From SMWC01 sp964466315 (GTDB lineage Bacteria > Pseudomonadota > Gammaproteobacteria > Steroidobacterales > Rariloculaceae), in assembly GCA_964466315.1 (NCBI GenBank), contig CAYXNS010000007.1, positions 14,513 to 78,512 on the forward strand: 64,000 nucleotides of DNA, read 5' to 3'. Within the stretch, counting starts at the first letter, position 1. Every line of letters begins with the position of its first letter. The notes under the pieces are model-generated. The model searched no databases and had not been told where the DNA came from. It saw only the letters and a list, made by a program, of their open reading frames with translations. Made by a program: the position numbers and the translations under genes. Positions 41,585 through 50,352 of the stretch are shown here, piece after piece.

Positions 41585-44503
41585 TCAATTCAAGCGGCCG
41601 TGGCAGTGCTTGTATTTCTTGCCGGAGCCGCAGGGGCAGAGCTGATTGCGGCCGACTTTAGGTTGCTCGCGCACATACGGGGCGACGGGTTCGGCCTGCG
41701 GTTGAGCCTGCGGCACGCCGAGCCGACGCGGTTGCTGCGGTTGCGGCGCCGCCGCGAGCGTCGGCGCTTCGGCATGTTGAAAGCGCATAGAACTCGTATC
41801 GCTGCGCTGTGGCTCCACGGCCTCAACGTCCTCGGGCCGCCGGATCTGAATCTTCGAGAGAATACTGATCGTGTCGTGTTTGACGCGATCGAGCGTGTCG
41901 CTGAACATCTCGAACGCTTCGCGCTTGTACTCCTGCTTCGGATTCTTCTGCGCGTATCCGCGTAAATGAATGCCCTGGCGCAGATGATCCAGCGCACCGA
42001 TGTGTTCTTTCCAGTGCATATCGAGCTGGCGCAGCATGACGCCCTTCTCGAGCTCACCTATCACTTGCGGCCCGACGGATGCAACCTTCTCGTCATAATC
42101 GCGCTTGATCCGCTCGACGATTTCCTCGCGCAGGCTGTCCTCGTCGAGTGCATGGTCGCCTTCGAGCAGGCTCGCGATATCGATCGAGGCGCCGAAGTCT
42201 CGCTCGAGCACCGGCCCCAAACCGGCAACGTCCCACATCTCCTCGACACTCTCGGGCGGGATGTAATCGTCGATGATGAGATTGACGACTTCGTGGCGCC
42301 GCTCGACGATCGCATCGGAAATGTCGTCGGCCTTCATGAGCTCGGAGCGTTCCTGGTAAACGACCTTCCGCTGATCGTTGGCCACGTCATCGTATTCGAG
42401 CAACTGCTTTCGAATATCGAAATTATGGGCCTCGACCTTGCGCTGCGCGCGCTCGATCTGTTTGGAGAGCATACGGCTCTCGATCGCCTCGCCCTTCTGC
42501 ATGCCCGCACGCGACAGCAGGCGCTTGGTTCGCTCCGGGTCGCCGAAGATACGCATGAGGTTGTCTTCCATCGACAGATAAAAGCGGCTCGAACCCGGGT
42601 CACCCTGTCGCCCCGAACGCCCGCGGAGCTGATTGTCGATTCGCCGTGACTCGTGGCGCTCGGTGCCAACGATATGCAGCCCACCGGCCTCGAGCACCTG
42701 ATTGTGGCGCTCCTGCCAGTCGGCGCGCAGCGCGTCGGCCTGCCCACCGTCGGAATCGCCGAGCCCGGCGAGTTCGGCCTCGAGATTGCCGCCTAGCACA
42801 ATGTCCGTACCACGACCTGCCATATTGGTTGCGATGGTCACGGTGCCCGGCCGGCCCGCTTCGACAATGATTTGCGCCTCCTGCGCGTGATACTTTGCGT
42901 TCAAGACCTGATGCGGAATCTGCTTCTTCTTGAGCAGCTCGGACAAGAACTCGGAGGTTTCGATCGACGTGGTACCGACGAGGGCTGGCTGACCGCGTTC
43001 GCGGCAGTCTTCGATATCCTCGATGATCGCGTCGAATTTGTCCTTCTGCGCCAGATAAACGAGATCCGGCGCGTCGTCTCTCACCATCGGTAGATGCGTG
43101 GGAATGACGACGACTTCCAATCCGTATATTTGTTGAAACTCGTACGCCTCCGTATCCGCCGTGCCGGTCATGCCGGCGAGTTTCGAATACAGTCGAAAGT
43201 AATTCTGGAACGTGATGGAGGCGATAGTCTGATTCTCCTCCTTGACGCGCACGCCTTCCTTGGCTTCGATAGCCTGGTGCAGGCCGTCGGACCAGCGCCG
43301 GCCGGCCATCGTTCTACCCGTGAACTCGTCGACGATCACGACCTCACCTTCTTCGGAGATGATGTAATCGACCTCGCGTTTGAAGATTCCGTGGGCACGC
43401 AGCGCCGCGTTCAAGTGGTGCATGAGGCGAATGTTGCCCGCGTCGTAGAGGCTCTCACCCGCCGACAGCACGCCCGCTCTCACCAACAGCCGCTCAACGC
43501 GCTCGTGGCCCTCCTCGGTCAGATGCGCCTGTTTGGCTTTCTCGTCGACGGTGTAGTCACCGGGCACGATGAGCCTGCATCCGGAAGGCTTCACTTGCGG
43601 CTCCGTTTCGACGAGATGGAAGCCTCCCTCGGCCGCCCGGGTGAGCGCTTCCTCGATGCGCATCTCGCCCAACTCCTCACCCGATTTGCCGGTCAGGCTG
43701 ACCTGCGTCGCCTCGATATCATTGTTAACGGCACCCGGCGGCGGGCTGTGCAAGCGCAGCGACGGGATCAGTTTATTGATTTTGAGATAGAGGTCGGTGC
43801 TCTCCTCCGATCGCCCGGAGATGATCAACGGTGTCCGGGCTTCGTCGATGAGAATCGAGTCGACCTCGTCGACGATTGCAAATGTGAGCTTGCGTTGCGC
43901 CCGGTCTTCGAGACGAAACGCGAGATTGTCGCGAAGATAATCGAAACCGAACTCGTTGTTCGTCCCGTAGGTGACGTCCGACTCGTAAGCGGCCCGCTTG
44001 TCCTCCGGAGTCTGGCCCGCTTTCACGACGCCGACGGTCAGACCGAGAAATCGGTACACGGGGCCCATCCAATCGGCGTCGCGTTGCGCCAGATAGTCGT
44101 TAACCGTGATGATGTGAACACCGTCGCCCGCGAGCGAGTTCAAGTAGACGGGCAGGGTTGCGGCCAGGGTCTTACCCTCACCGGTACGCATCTCGGCGAT
44201 CTTGCCCTGATGTAAAGTGATCCCGCCGATGAGCTGCGCGTCGAAGTGGCGGAGCCCGAGCGTCCGAACGGAGGCTTCTCGGACGAGCGCGAAGGCCTCC
44301 GGCAAGAGGTCGTCGAGCGTCGCGCCGTTCGCAACGCGCTCGCGAAGCTTGGGGGTTCTCGCGCCGAGTACTTCATCACTGAGCTCTTTGAGTTCCGGCT
44401 CGAGGGCGTTGATCGCCGAGACGAACTTCGCATAACCCTTCAGCAGCCGCTTGTTGCGGCTACCGACGAGATCGATGAAGAAGTCAGAGAAGAACCTGAG
44501 CAA
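41585..44503 (-). CDS. secA: Preprotein translocase ATPase SecA
   Basis: 972 residues, longer than the 901 of E. coli. TTG start (MLRFFSDFF) with AGGGA 7 nt upstream. DEAD motor NBD1 (Walker A MRTGEGKT at 106-112, VDEVDSILIDEART near 211-223), preprotein cross-linking domain, NBD2 (GTTSIETSEFLSELL, TNMAGRGTDIVLGGN), helical scaffold/wing, and a C-terminal zinc site CPCGSGKKYKHCHG for SecB and ribosomes. Between LIPSL (about 249) and DYTVDEK (about 316) are some 66 residues where E. coli has about 17, an insertion of nearly 50. No secM precedes it. Confidence 0.97.
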   Translation of the reverse strand: MLRFFSDFFIDLVGSRNKRLLKGYAKFVSAINALEPELKELSDEVLGARTPKLRERVANGATLDDLLPEAFALVREASVRTLGLRHFDAQLIGGITLHQGKIAEMRTGEGKTLAATLPVYLNSLAGDGVHIITVNDYLAQRDADWMGPVYRFLGLTVGVVKAGQTPEDKRAAYESDVTYGTNNEFGFDYLRDNLAFRLEDRAQRKLTFAIVDEVDSILIDEARTPLIISGRSEESTDLYLKINKLIPSLRLHSPPPGAVNNDIEATQVSLTGKSGEELGEMRIEEALTRAAEGGFHLVETEPQVKPSGCRLIVPGDYTVDEKAKQAHLTEEGHERVERLLVRAGVLSAGESLYDAGNIRLMHHLNAALRAHGIFKREVDYIISEEGEVVIVDEFTGRTMAGRRWSDGLHQAIEAKEGVRVKEENQTIASITFQNYFRLYSKLAGMTGTADTEAYEFQQIYGLEVVVIPTHLPMVRDDAPDLVYLAQKDKFDAIIEDIEDCRERGQPALVGTTSIETSEFLSELLKKKQIPHQVLNAKYHAQEAQIIVEAGRPGTVTIATNMAGRGTDIVLGGNLEAELAGLGDSDGGQADALRADWQERHNQVLEAGGLHIVGTERHESRRIDNQLRGRSGRQGDPGSSRFYLSMEDNLMRIFGDPERTKRLLSRAGMQKGEAIESRMLSKQIERAQRKVEAHNFDIRKQLLEYDDVANDQRKVVYQERSELMKADDISDAIVERRHEVVNLIIDDYIPPESVEEMWDVAGLGPVLERDFGASIDIASLLEGDHALDEDSLREEIVERIKRDYDEKVASVGPQVIGELEKGVMLRQLDMHWKEHIGALDHLRQGIHLRGYAQKNPKQEYKREAFEMFSDTLDRVKHDTISILSKIQIRRPEDVEAVEPQRSDTSSMRFQHAEAPTLAAAPQPQQPRRLGVPQAQPQAEPVAPYVREQPKVGRNQLCPCGSGKKYKHCHGRLN

Positions 44504-44611
44504 GCCAAATCCCTAGCTAGAGAACTACAGCGCCGTATTCTACGGGCAGATGCAGGCCATTGGGACCGGCAGATGCCAGTCTTTCATGCAGAATCGCGGC
44601 GGGGCTATAGC

Positions 44612-45532
44612 TTAGTTGATATAGGTCAACGGATCGACAACGCGGCCGTTCCTCAAGACCTCGAAGTGCAGATTCGGGCCTGTCGCTCGTCCCGTTGTAC
44701 CCATCGTCGCGATGATTTCGCCGCGCTTTACCGTATCACCGATCACGACGAGATTCTCGAAATTATGAGCGTAGCGCGTCACGAAGCCATTGCCGTGATT
44801 AACTTCGACCATCTCACCGTAACCGTAACGGTCACCTGACCAGATCACAACGCCCGAACCCACGGCGATGACGTCTGCACCCTGCCTGCCGGCGAAGTCG
44901 ACGCCCTTGTGGAATGCCGGCCGGCCCGTAAAGGGATCGGTTCGATCGCCGAAACCCGAGGAAATGTAGCCCGCAGAGACGGGCCGGCCTTCCGGAAGCA
45001 CCTCGTCCCGCAGCTTACGATTGAGAAGAAAATCTTCGAGTACGCTGAGCTGCTGCTGCCGGTCCTCGAGTCTATGTCCGAGGCCCTCCAGCACGGAGAC
45101 GAGTCCGGATACCTGATCCATGTCCGCTCGATACACGATCTCCTCGGGACCACCGAGAGAGGGCGTCGCGGCAAAATCGAACTCACCGTCTTCGAGGCCT
45201 GCCATCTGGGTCAGACGTTGACCCAACGCATCGAGACGCACGACATGCGCATTCATTTGCCCGAGCCGGAGCGCCAGCGCATTGAGGTTATGCTGCGCGG
45301 TCTCGCGAGTCGCTTCAAGGACCGCTTCCTGTTCGGCCAGATCGGCGCGCCAGGCGGCGACCTGGTTGGCGGGATTAGCGAGGCCGAAATGAGTCGCCGC
45401 CGTGTAACCGCCGTAGAACACGCCGGTGCAGCCGATGAACGCCACCGCCGACAGGCTCAACCAGACCCGACGGGAAGTCAGTCGCAGATGGCCCAGGTGG
45501 CCACGATCCTTCGACAGAAGAATTAACTCCAT
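44612..45532 (-). CDS. M23/LytM-domain envelope protein, catalytic motif altered
   Basis: 306 residues. Short cytoplasmic N-terminus, one membrane anchor (about 24-45), a coiled-coil region (about 60-175) and a C-terminal LytM/M23 domain with FHKGVDFAG (H208-x3-D212) and H256. The final motif reads TGPNLHFEVL, with Asn287 where active enzymes have the first His of HxH; the zinc-binding second His (H289) is kept. It may cut peptidoglycan poorly or act as an amidase activator, as EnvC and NlpD do. M23 genes between lpxC and secA are common. A c-di-GMP riboswitch aptamer lies 100-180 nt upstream. Confidence 0.9.
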   Translation of the reverse strand: MELILLSKDRGHLGHLRLTSRRVWLSLSAVAFIGCTGVFYGGYTAATHFGLANPANQVAAWRADLAEQEAVLEATRETAQHNLNALALRLGQMNAHVVRLDALGQRLTQMAGLEDGEFDFAATPSLGGPEEIVYRADMDQVSGLVSVLEGLGHRLEDRQQQLSVLEDFLLNRKLRDEVLPEGRPVSAGYISSGFGDRTDPFTGRPAFHKGVDFAGRQGADVIAVGSGVVIWSGDRYGYGEMVEVNHGNGFVTRYAHNFENLVVIGDTVKRGEIIATMGTTGRATGPNLHFEVLRNGRVVDPLTYIN

Positions 45533-45631
45533 GGGATACCGCCCTGTCCCCTCGTTTGTTCAGTATTGTTCTCGGCGCAGTCTGAGCTTCGCTCATCCGC
45601 GGCAGCGTAATTATAGCCTGTTCTGTAAAAT

Positions 45632-45712
45632 GGCACCCGGTAACCCCGCTATCGTAGGGAAACGTCCCGTAGACCGGTAGCTTTGAGTCCCGCCCTTTGA
45701 GGCGGTTTGCCT
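45632..45712 (-). promoter_or_regulatory. Cyclic di-GMP-I (GEMM) riboswitch aptamer
   Basis: On the minus strand the segment shows GGCAAACC (45711-45704) and the P1b stem CCGCC/GGCGG (45705-45701 with 45694-45690). Then come GACTCAAAGC and ACCGGTCT, a second hairpin with CGGGAC-GTTT-style loop, and ATAGCGGGGTTACCGG closing onto GGTGCC, which pairs with GGCA of P1. These are the conserved blocks of the GEMM-I class in order and spacing; the usual GACGCAAAGCC appears as GACTCAAAGCT. It lies in the leader of the M23-family gene. A TGAGC-GAA-GCTCA hairpin (45583-45595) without a U run follows, so control may be at translation. Confidence 0.88.
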
Positions 45713-45793
45713 TTGTCGGACTTCGAAGAATGCCCAGAAAATATCATCGATTCAATCATTTGACTCGAAAATGTTGACGCCGGTCTCATATTC

Positions 45794-46096
45794 ATGAACT
45801 CCAAACGCCCGCATTCGCTCGCCGAACTCTTCAAAACCGGGAATCTCGCCGACCTCGCGGCTGAGGCCCGTCACCGGGAAGGCCTAACCGCGAGGATACG
45901 CGCGCTCTTAGCCGAAGACGAGGCAGCCCATCTCGTAACCGCGAGCATGACACCGGCCGGAGAACTGCTACTGATGATGGATTCTTCCGTGTGGGCGGCG
46001 CGCGTGCGTTATCGAGCGAACGACCTCGGTGCCGAAAGGCTGCGGGTTCGCGTGCTGCCGCAAGCGGGTCAGTCGGGCAGCCCCGGGACGAGCTGA
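45794..46096 (+). CDS. dciA: DciA-type (DUF721) helicase-loader protein
   Basis: 100 residues. KRPHSLAELFKTGNLADLAAEARHREGLTARIRALL followed by HLVTASMTPAGELLLMMDSSVWAARVRYRANDL is the DUF721/DciA fold, the ancestral loader of the replicative helicase DnaB. DciA at this locus, between secA and lpxC, is usual in Gammaproteobacteria lacking DnaC. Its last 28 nt overlap the 3' end of lpxC on the other strand, so the Gly/Ser-rich tail may be non-conserved. Confidence 0.85.
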   Translation: MNSKRPHSLAELFKTGNLADLAAEARHREGLTARIRALLAEDEAAHLVTASMTPAGELLLMMDSSVWAARVRYRANDLGAERLRVRVLPQAGQSGSPGTS

Positions 46097-46980
46097 TAGG
46101 CTACGGGCGAGCGACGCTCATCGTCGAAGACGACTTCCTCGTAGCAGTCGGGTTGCGCGATAAGTGCGCGCAGCAAGTTGTTATTGAGATGATGGCCGGA
46201 CTTGAAGCCCGTGAATTCACCGATCAAACAAGCACCCATGAGGTAGAGATCACCCACGGCGTCGAGAATCTTATGGCGTACGAATTCATCTCTAAAGCGC
46301 AGGCCATCCTCATTCAGGACGCGGAACTCATCCATAACGATGGCGTTGTCCAAGCCGCCACCTAGCGTCAAGTCTCGATCTCTCAGGGTCTCTAGGTCAC
46401 GAAGGAAACCGAAAGTCCGTGCGCGGCTGATCTCCTTCAGGAAAGCCGTCGTCGAGAACTCCAGCGTCGCCGTCTGCCGGTGCTTGCGCAAGACCGGATG
46501 GTCGAAATCGATCTCGAAGTGAACACGGAATCCGTCGTAGGGGGCCAGCCGTGCCCATTTGTCGCCCTGATTGACCTCGACGGGCTTACGGATCCGGATG
46601 AAACGTTTTTCGGCCGACTGTTCTTCAATGCCGGCGGACTGTAGCAGGAAGATAAACGGTGCTGCGCTGCCATCCATGATCGGGACTTCAGCCGCCGTGA
46701 GGTCGACGTAAGCATTGTCGATGCCGAGCGCCGCCATGGCGGATAACAGGTGTTCGACGGTAGCGACTTTGGTATCGCTGTGTTCGAGCGTCGTACCGAG
46801 CGTCGTCTGCGTGACGTTGAGCGCACTCGCGGGAATATCGACGGGGGAGTCGAGATCGACGCGGCGAAAAACGATGCCGGAATTGGCGGGCGCCGGCCGT
46901 AAAGTCATATAGACCTTTTCGCCGCCGTGTAGGCCAATTCCCGTGGCCCGGATCGATTCCTTCAGAGTACGCTGTTTCAA
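46069..46980 (-). CDS. lpxC: UDP-3-O-acyl-N-acetylglucosamine deacetylase
   Basis: 303 residues. KESIRATGIGLHGGEKVYMTLRPAPANSGIVFRR opens the protein; zinc ligands are in TVEHLLSAMAALGIDNAYVDL (His) and GHHLNNNLLRAL, with DAVGDLYLMG between. It commits the pathway to lipid A. The start appears to be TTG 46980 (no ATG or GTG is in frame close by), preceded by AAGGCTCGGAG. Downstream of ftsZ, its common position. Convergent with dciA, overlapping by 28 nt. Confidence 0.96.
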   Translation of the reverse strand: MKQRTLKESIRATGIGLHGGEKVYMTLRPAPANSGIVFRRVDLDSPVDIPASALNVTQTTLGTTLEHSDTKVATVEHLLSAMAALGIDNAYVDLTAAEVPIMDGSAAPFIFLLQSAGIEEQSAEKRFIRIRKPVEVNQGDKWARLAPYDGFRVHFEIDFDHPVLRKHRQTATLEFSTTAFLKEISRARTFGFLRDLETLRDRDLTLGGGLDNAIVMDEFRVLNEDGLRFRDEFVRHKILDAVGDLYLMGACLIGEFTGFKSGHHLNNNLLRALIAQPDCYEEVVFDDERRSPVAYQLVPGLPD

Positions 46981-47002
46981 AACTCCGAGCCTTGAGTCTG
47001 TC

Positions 47003-47016
47003 GCGGCACGTGCCGC
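47003..47016. other. 14-bp perfect palindrome between ftsZ and lpxC
   Basis: GCGGCACGTGCCGC reads identically on both strands, 23 nt upstream of the lpxC start. It could be a regulator site or a tight hairpin in the ftsZ-lpxC intercistronic RNA. No known consensus recognised. Confidence 0.35.
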
Positions 47017-47163
47017 CCCGGGCCAGCCTGTGTTCTTTATGGGCGATAGGCTAGTGGATCTCCCCCTGAGTGCCGAAAAACACTAGCATGCGTGCCGAAT
47101 TCCAGCAAGGAACCGGCCACCGACACGCCATAATAAACCCGCGCAGCGTAATTAGGGCTGCCA

Positions 47164-48306
47164 CTAATCGGCTTGCCGGCGCAAAAAAGCCGGGATATCG
47201 AGCATATCCTCGAGATCGTCGGTCGAAGACGCGACTCCATCCCCGACCGCTTTCTTGCGTTGGACCGCAGGTTTATCGAGCTCGGCGTAGTTCGGTTCAC
47301 CGCCCACAGACCGGCGGACGACCTTCACCGGAGTCTCGGCGACACCGGCGCCCTGACCTAGCCCCGTCGCCACGACCGTCACCCGAATCTCCTGCGCCAT
47401 ATCGGGATCGATGACCGTGCCGACGACGACCGTCGCGTCATCCGAGGCAAACTGCTTGACAGTCTCGCCGACCTCCTGAAACTCGCCAATCGACAGATCC
47501 ATGCCGGCCGTGACATTGACGAGCACGCCGTTCGCCCCGGCCAGGTTGATGTCCTCGAGCAGCGGGCTCGAGATGGCCGCCTCGGCCGCTTCGTGAGCTC
47601 GCCCGTCACCGCTGGCAATCCCGGACCCCATCATTGCCATGCCCATCTCCGACATGACGGTGCGCACGTCGGCGAAGTCGACGTTAATGAGCCCCGGTCG
47701 CGTGATGAGCTCCGCAATACCCTGTACGGCGCCTTGCAGCACCTGATTCGCGGCCCGGAAAGCATCCAGCAGCGTTGTATCCGGCCCGAGTACGGTCAGG
47801 AGCTTCTCGTTGGGGATCGTAATCAGCGAGTCGACATAGCGGCCAAGCTCCGCGATGCCTTGATCGGCGATCAGCATGCGCTTGCTGCCCTCCATCGTAA
47901 ACGGTTTGGTCACCACGGCGACCGTCAAGACGCCGAGTTCCTTGGCAAGCTGGGCGACGACCGGAGCCGCTCCCGTACCGGTACCACCCCCGAGCCCGGC
48001 AGTGATGAACAACATGTCCGCCCCGGCAACGACTTCCTGGATCCGGTCGCGATCTTCCATCGCGGCCTGCCGGCCGATCTCGGGATTAGCGCCGGCTCCC
48101 AGCCCCTTCGTGATATTGCAGCCGATCTGAATTCCCGTCTTCACCCGAGCGCTCTTCAGGGCCTGCGCGTCCGTATTCGTGCAGATGAAATCCACCCCCT
48201 CGATTCCGGATGCCACCATGTGTCCCACGGCGTTCCCTCCGCCGCCACCGATTCCCATTACTTTGATGACTGCGGTTTCGGCATGCCCATCCATTAATTC
48301 GAACAT
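47164..48306 (-). CDS. ftsZ: Cell division GTPase FtsZ
   Basis: 380 residues. Tubulin-type GTP-binding signature GGGTGTGAAPVVA, T7 synergy loop region (NVDFADVRTVMSEMGMAMMGSG), a variable linker with Lys/Glu/Pro residues, and the C-terminal peptide LDIPAFLRRQAD that binds FtsA, ZipA and ZapD. It polymerises into the division ring. ATG 48306 has AAGGAG 7 nt upstream, a strong site for the most abundant protein of the cluster. 23 nt downstream of ftsA. Confidence 0.98.
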   Translation of the reverse strand: MFELMDGHAETAVIKVMGIGGGGGNAVGHMVASGIEGVDFICTNTDAQALKSARVKTGIQIGCNITKGLGAGANPEIGRQAAMEDRDRIQEVVAGADMLFITAGLGGGTGTGAAPVVAQLAKELGVLTVAVVTKPFTMEGSKRMLIADQGIAELGRYVDSLITIPNEKLLTVLGPDTTLLDAFRAANQVLQGAVQGIAELITRPGLINVDFADVRTVMSEMGMAMMGSGIASGDGRAHEAAEAAISSPLLEDINLAGANGVLVNVTAGMDLSIGEFQEVGETVKQFASDDATVVVGTVIDPDMAQEIRVTVVATGLGQGAGVAETPVKVVRRSVGGEPNYAELDKPAVQRKKAVGDGVASSTDDLEDMLDIPAFLRRQAD

Positions 48307-48329
48307 CTCCAGACTCCTTATTTATGCGC

Positions 48330-49565
48330 TCAGAAATTTCCTTGAAACCAGGCTTTCATTCGATCAAAAACACTAAAAACTCCGGCCTTGGAGGCCGCTG
48401 CGCCAGCTTGCGCCTCGGCCGCTTCCTTCCCGTATAGGAGAAGGCCTACGGCCGTGGCGTGAATCGGGTTGCGCACAACGTCGGCGAGGCCCTCGATGTA
48501 CTGGGGTATTCCCAGGCGCACCGGTACGTGAAAAATCTCCTCGGCGAGTTCAACCGCGCCTTCCATCTTCGAGCTACCGCCAGTCAGGACGATGCCCGCC
48601 GCGATGAGTTCCTCGAAGCCGGAGCGTCTGAGTTCGTCGCGCACGAGCGAGAACAACTCCTCGTAGCGCGGCTCCACGACCTCGGCGAGTGTCTGTCGGG
48701 CCAATCTGCGCGGCGGCCGATCGCCGACGCTCGGCACTTCGATCGTCTCGTCCGGGTTCGCGAGTTGCGAGAGTGCACACGCGTACTTGATCTTGATCTC
48801 CTCTGCGTACTGGGTCGGCGTACGCAGAGACACGGCGATGTCATTGGTGACCTGATCTCCGGCGATCGGGATCACGGCCGTATGCTGGATAGCACCACCG
48901 CGGAACACCGCGATGTCGGTCGTGCCGCCGCCCGTATCGACGAGGCAGATGCCGAGGTCCTTCTCGTCCTCGGTGAGCACTGAATAGCTCGAAGCGAGTT
49001 GTTCGAGGACGATATCCTCCACTTCGAGCCCGCAACGCTGCACGCACTTGACGATGTTTTGCGCCGCGCTGACAGCCCCGGTAACGAGATGCACTTTCGC
49101 CTCGAGACGAATCCCCGACATCCCGACGGGCTCGCGGATACCCTCCTGGGAATCGATAAGAAACTCCTGCGGCAGAACATGCAGTATCCGTTGATCGGCG
49201 GGGATGGCGACTGCTCGTGCTGCGTCGATTACCCGGTCCACATCACCGCTACTGACTTCTTTGTCGCGGATGGCGACGATTCCGTGAGAATTCAAACTGC
49301 GGACATGGCTACCGGCTACTCCGGTAAAGACGGCGTTGATTTCACAACCGGCCATGAGTTCGGCTTCTTCGATTGCGCGTTGAATCGACTGAACGGTCGA
49401 TTCAATATTGACGACGACGCCACGCTTCAGTCCGCGGGAGGGATTCGAGCCGATGCCGATCACTTCTATTGTATTCTCAGCGGCAAGTTCGCCGACGACA
49501 GTGACGACCTTTGAGGTGCCGATGTCGAGCCCGACGATGAGCTTGCGGTCGCTGCGTTTAGCCAC
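48330..49565 (-). CDS. ftsA: Cell division protein FtsA
   Basis: 411 residues from GTG 49565, which has AGGAGG 8 nt upstream and overlaps the ftsQ stop by 8 nt. Actin-like fold: phosphate-1 motif VGLDIGTSKVVTVVGE, the 1C domain, phosphate-2 LVDTGGGTTDIAVF, adenosine motif VLTGGSSKMEGA, and the C-terminal amphipathic helix VFDRMKAWFQGNF for membrane attachment. It anchors FtsZ and recruits later divisome proteins. Confidence 0.97.
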   Translation of the reverse strand: MAKRSDRKLIVGLDIGTSKVVTVVGELAAENTIEVIGIGSNPSRGLKRGVVVNIESTVQSIQRAIEEAELMAGCEINAVFTGVAGSHVRSLNSHGIVAIRDKEVSSGDVDRVIDAARAVAIPADQRILHVLPQEFLIDSQEGIREPVGMSGIRLEAKVHLVTGAVSAAQNIVKCVQRCGLEVEDIVLEQLASSYSVLTEDEKDLGICLVDTGGGTTDIAVFRGGAIQHTAVIPIAGDQVTNDIAVSLRTPTQYAEEIKIKYACALSQLANPDETIEVPSVGDRPPRRLARQTLAEVVEPRYEELFSLVRDELRRSGFEELIAAGIVLTGGSSKMEGAVELAEEIFHVPVRLGIPQYIEGLADVVRNPIHATAVGLLLYGKEAAEAQAGAAASKAGVFSVFDRMKAWFQGNF

Positions 49566-50352
49566 CAGCCGGACCTCCTGTGGACTCACTAACCTGGAGC
49601 CCCGAATGGCTCGACCAGCCGACCGCGAAGCCGTTCGTGTAGCGCAGATCGACGTATTCGATGCGGTGCATCTCGACCGCCAATGCCGGCACGACGACCG
49701 TAAAGAACCGCGCCAGGCGCTGCTCGATATCGCGCCTTCCGAGGCGTATTTCCTGACCGCTCGTAAGCTCAATCTGCCATGCGCCGCGGTCATCCATCGT
49801 CAGCGCATCCAACGTCAGATTCGCCTCGGCAAGGGGCCCGCGTAGCGCCAGATACTGGCTCGCAACGCGCCCTTCACCGCCTGCTGGACCCGTGAGATGC
49901 GGCAGCTCCGGGAATTTATAACGGGATTCGTCGGTAAACAACTCCCCGCGTGTGTTCAGCAGGCCGGTATCTCCCCAGCGGGCCGCGGCCTGATGCTCGG
50001 CGATGCGGACCGTGAGTGTATCGGGCCAGACGCGAGCGATCTCGACCTCGTCGACCCAGTCGAGCGTCGCGACGAGGCGGTGCAACTGGCTCAAGTTGCT
50101 CGAGAGGAAGCCGCGATCGAGCGCCGGCGCGAGAGCCGCTTCTACCTGAATCGGTGTCACGCGTTGAAAAGCGCCCTCGAGCTGCAATATGTCGACCGGA
50201 TGATCCAACAGAGCCTCGGTAGCGAAGAACGTCCCCGCCAACGTCGAGAGGACTGCCGGTGGAATCAAGACAGCACGCAGATTGATTCTGATCGTCGGTA
50301 ACGATGGCCGTCGCTTCACGGTCTTGCGCCGATTGATCTTCGAGCGTTTCAC
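49558..50352 (-). CDS. ftsQ: Cell division protein FtsQ
   Basis: 264 residues from GTG 50352, sharing GTGA with the end of murB. Basic cytoplasmic N-terminus (KRSKINRRKTVKRRP), one membrane helix (about 27-47), then the POTRA domain (ILQLEGAFQRVTPIQVEAAL, WVDEVEIARVWPDTLTVRIAEHQAAARWGD) and the FtsQ beta domain. It couples early and late divisome proteins with FtsL/FtsB. The usual ddl gene upstream is absent. Confidence 0.93.
   Translation of the reverse strand: MKRSKINRRKTVKRRPSLPTIRINLRAVLIPPAVLSTLAGTFFATEALLDHPVDILQLEGAFQRVTPIQVEAALAPALDRGFLSSNLSQLHRLVATLDWVDEVEIARVWPDTLTVRIAEHQAAARWGDTGLLNTRGELFTDESRYKFPELPHLTGPAGGEGRVASQYLALRGPLAEANLTLDALTMDDRGAWQIELTSGQEIRLGRRDIEQRLARFFTVVVPALAVEMHRIEYVDLRYTNGFAVGWSSHSGLQVSESTGGPAGG

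Noticed and set aside
44246..44839. Long plus-strand frames opposite secA, ftsZ, clpB and others
   Set aside because: They are antisense shadows of conserved genes, with Arg/His-rich composition and no motifs.
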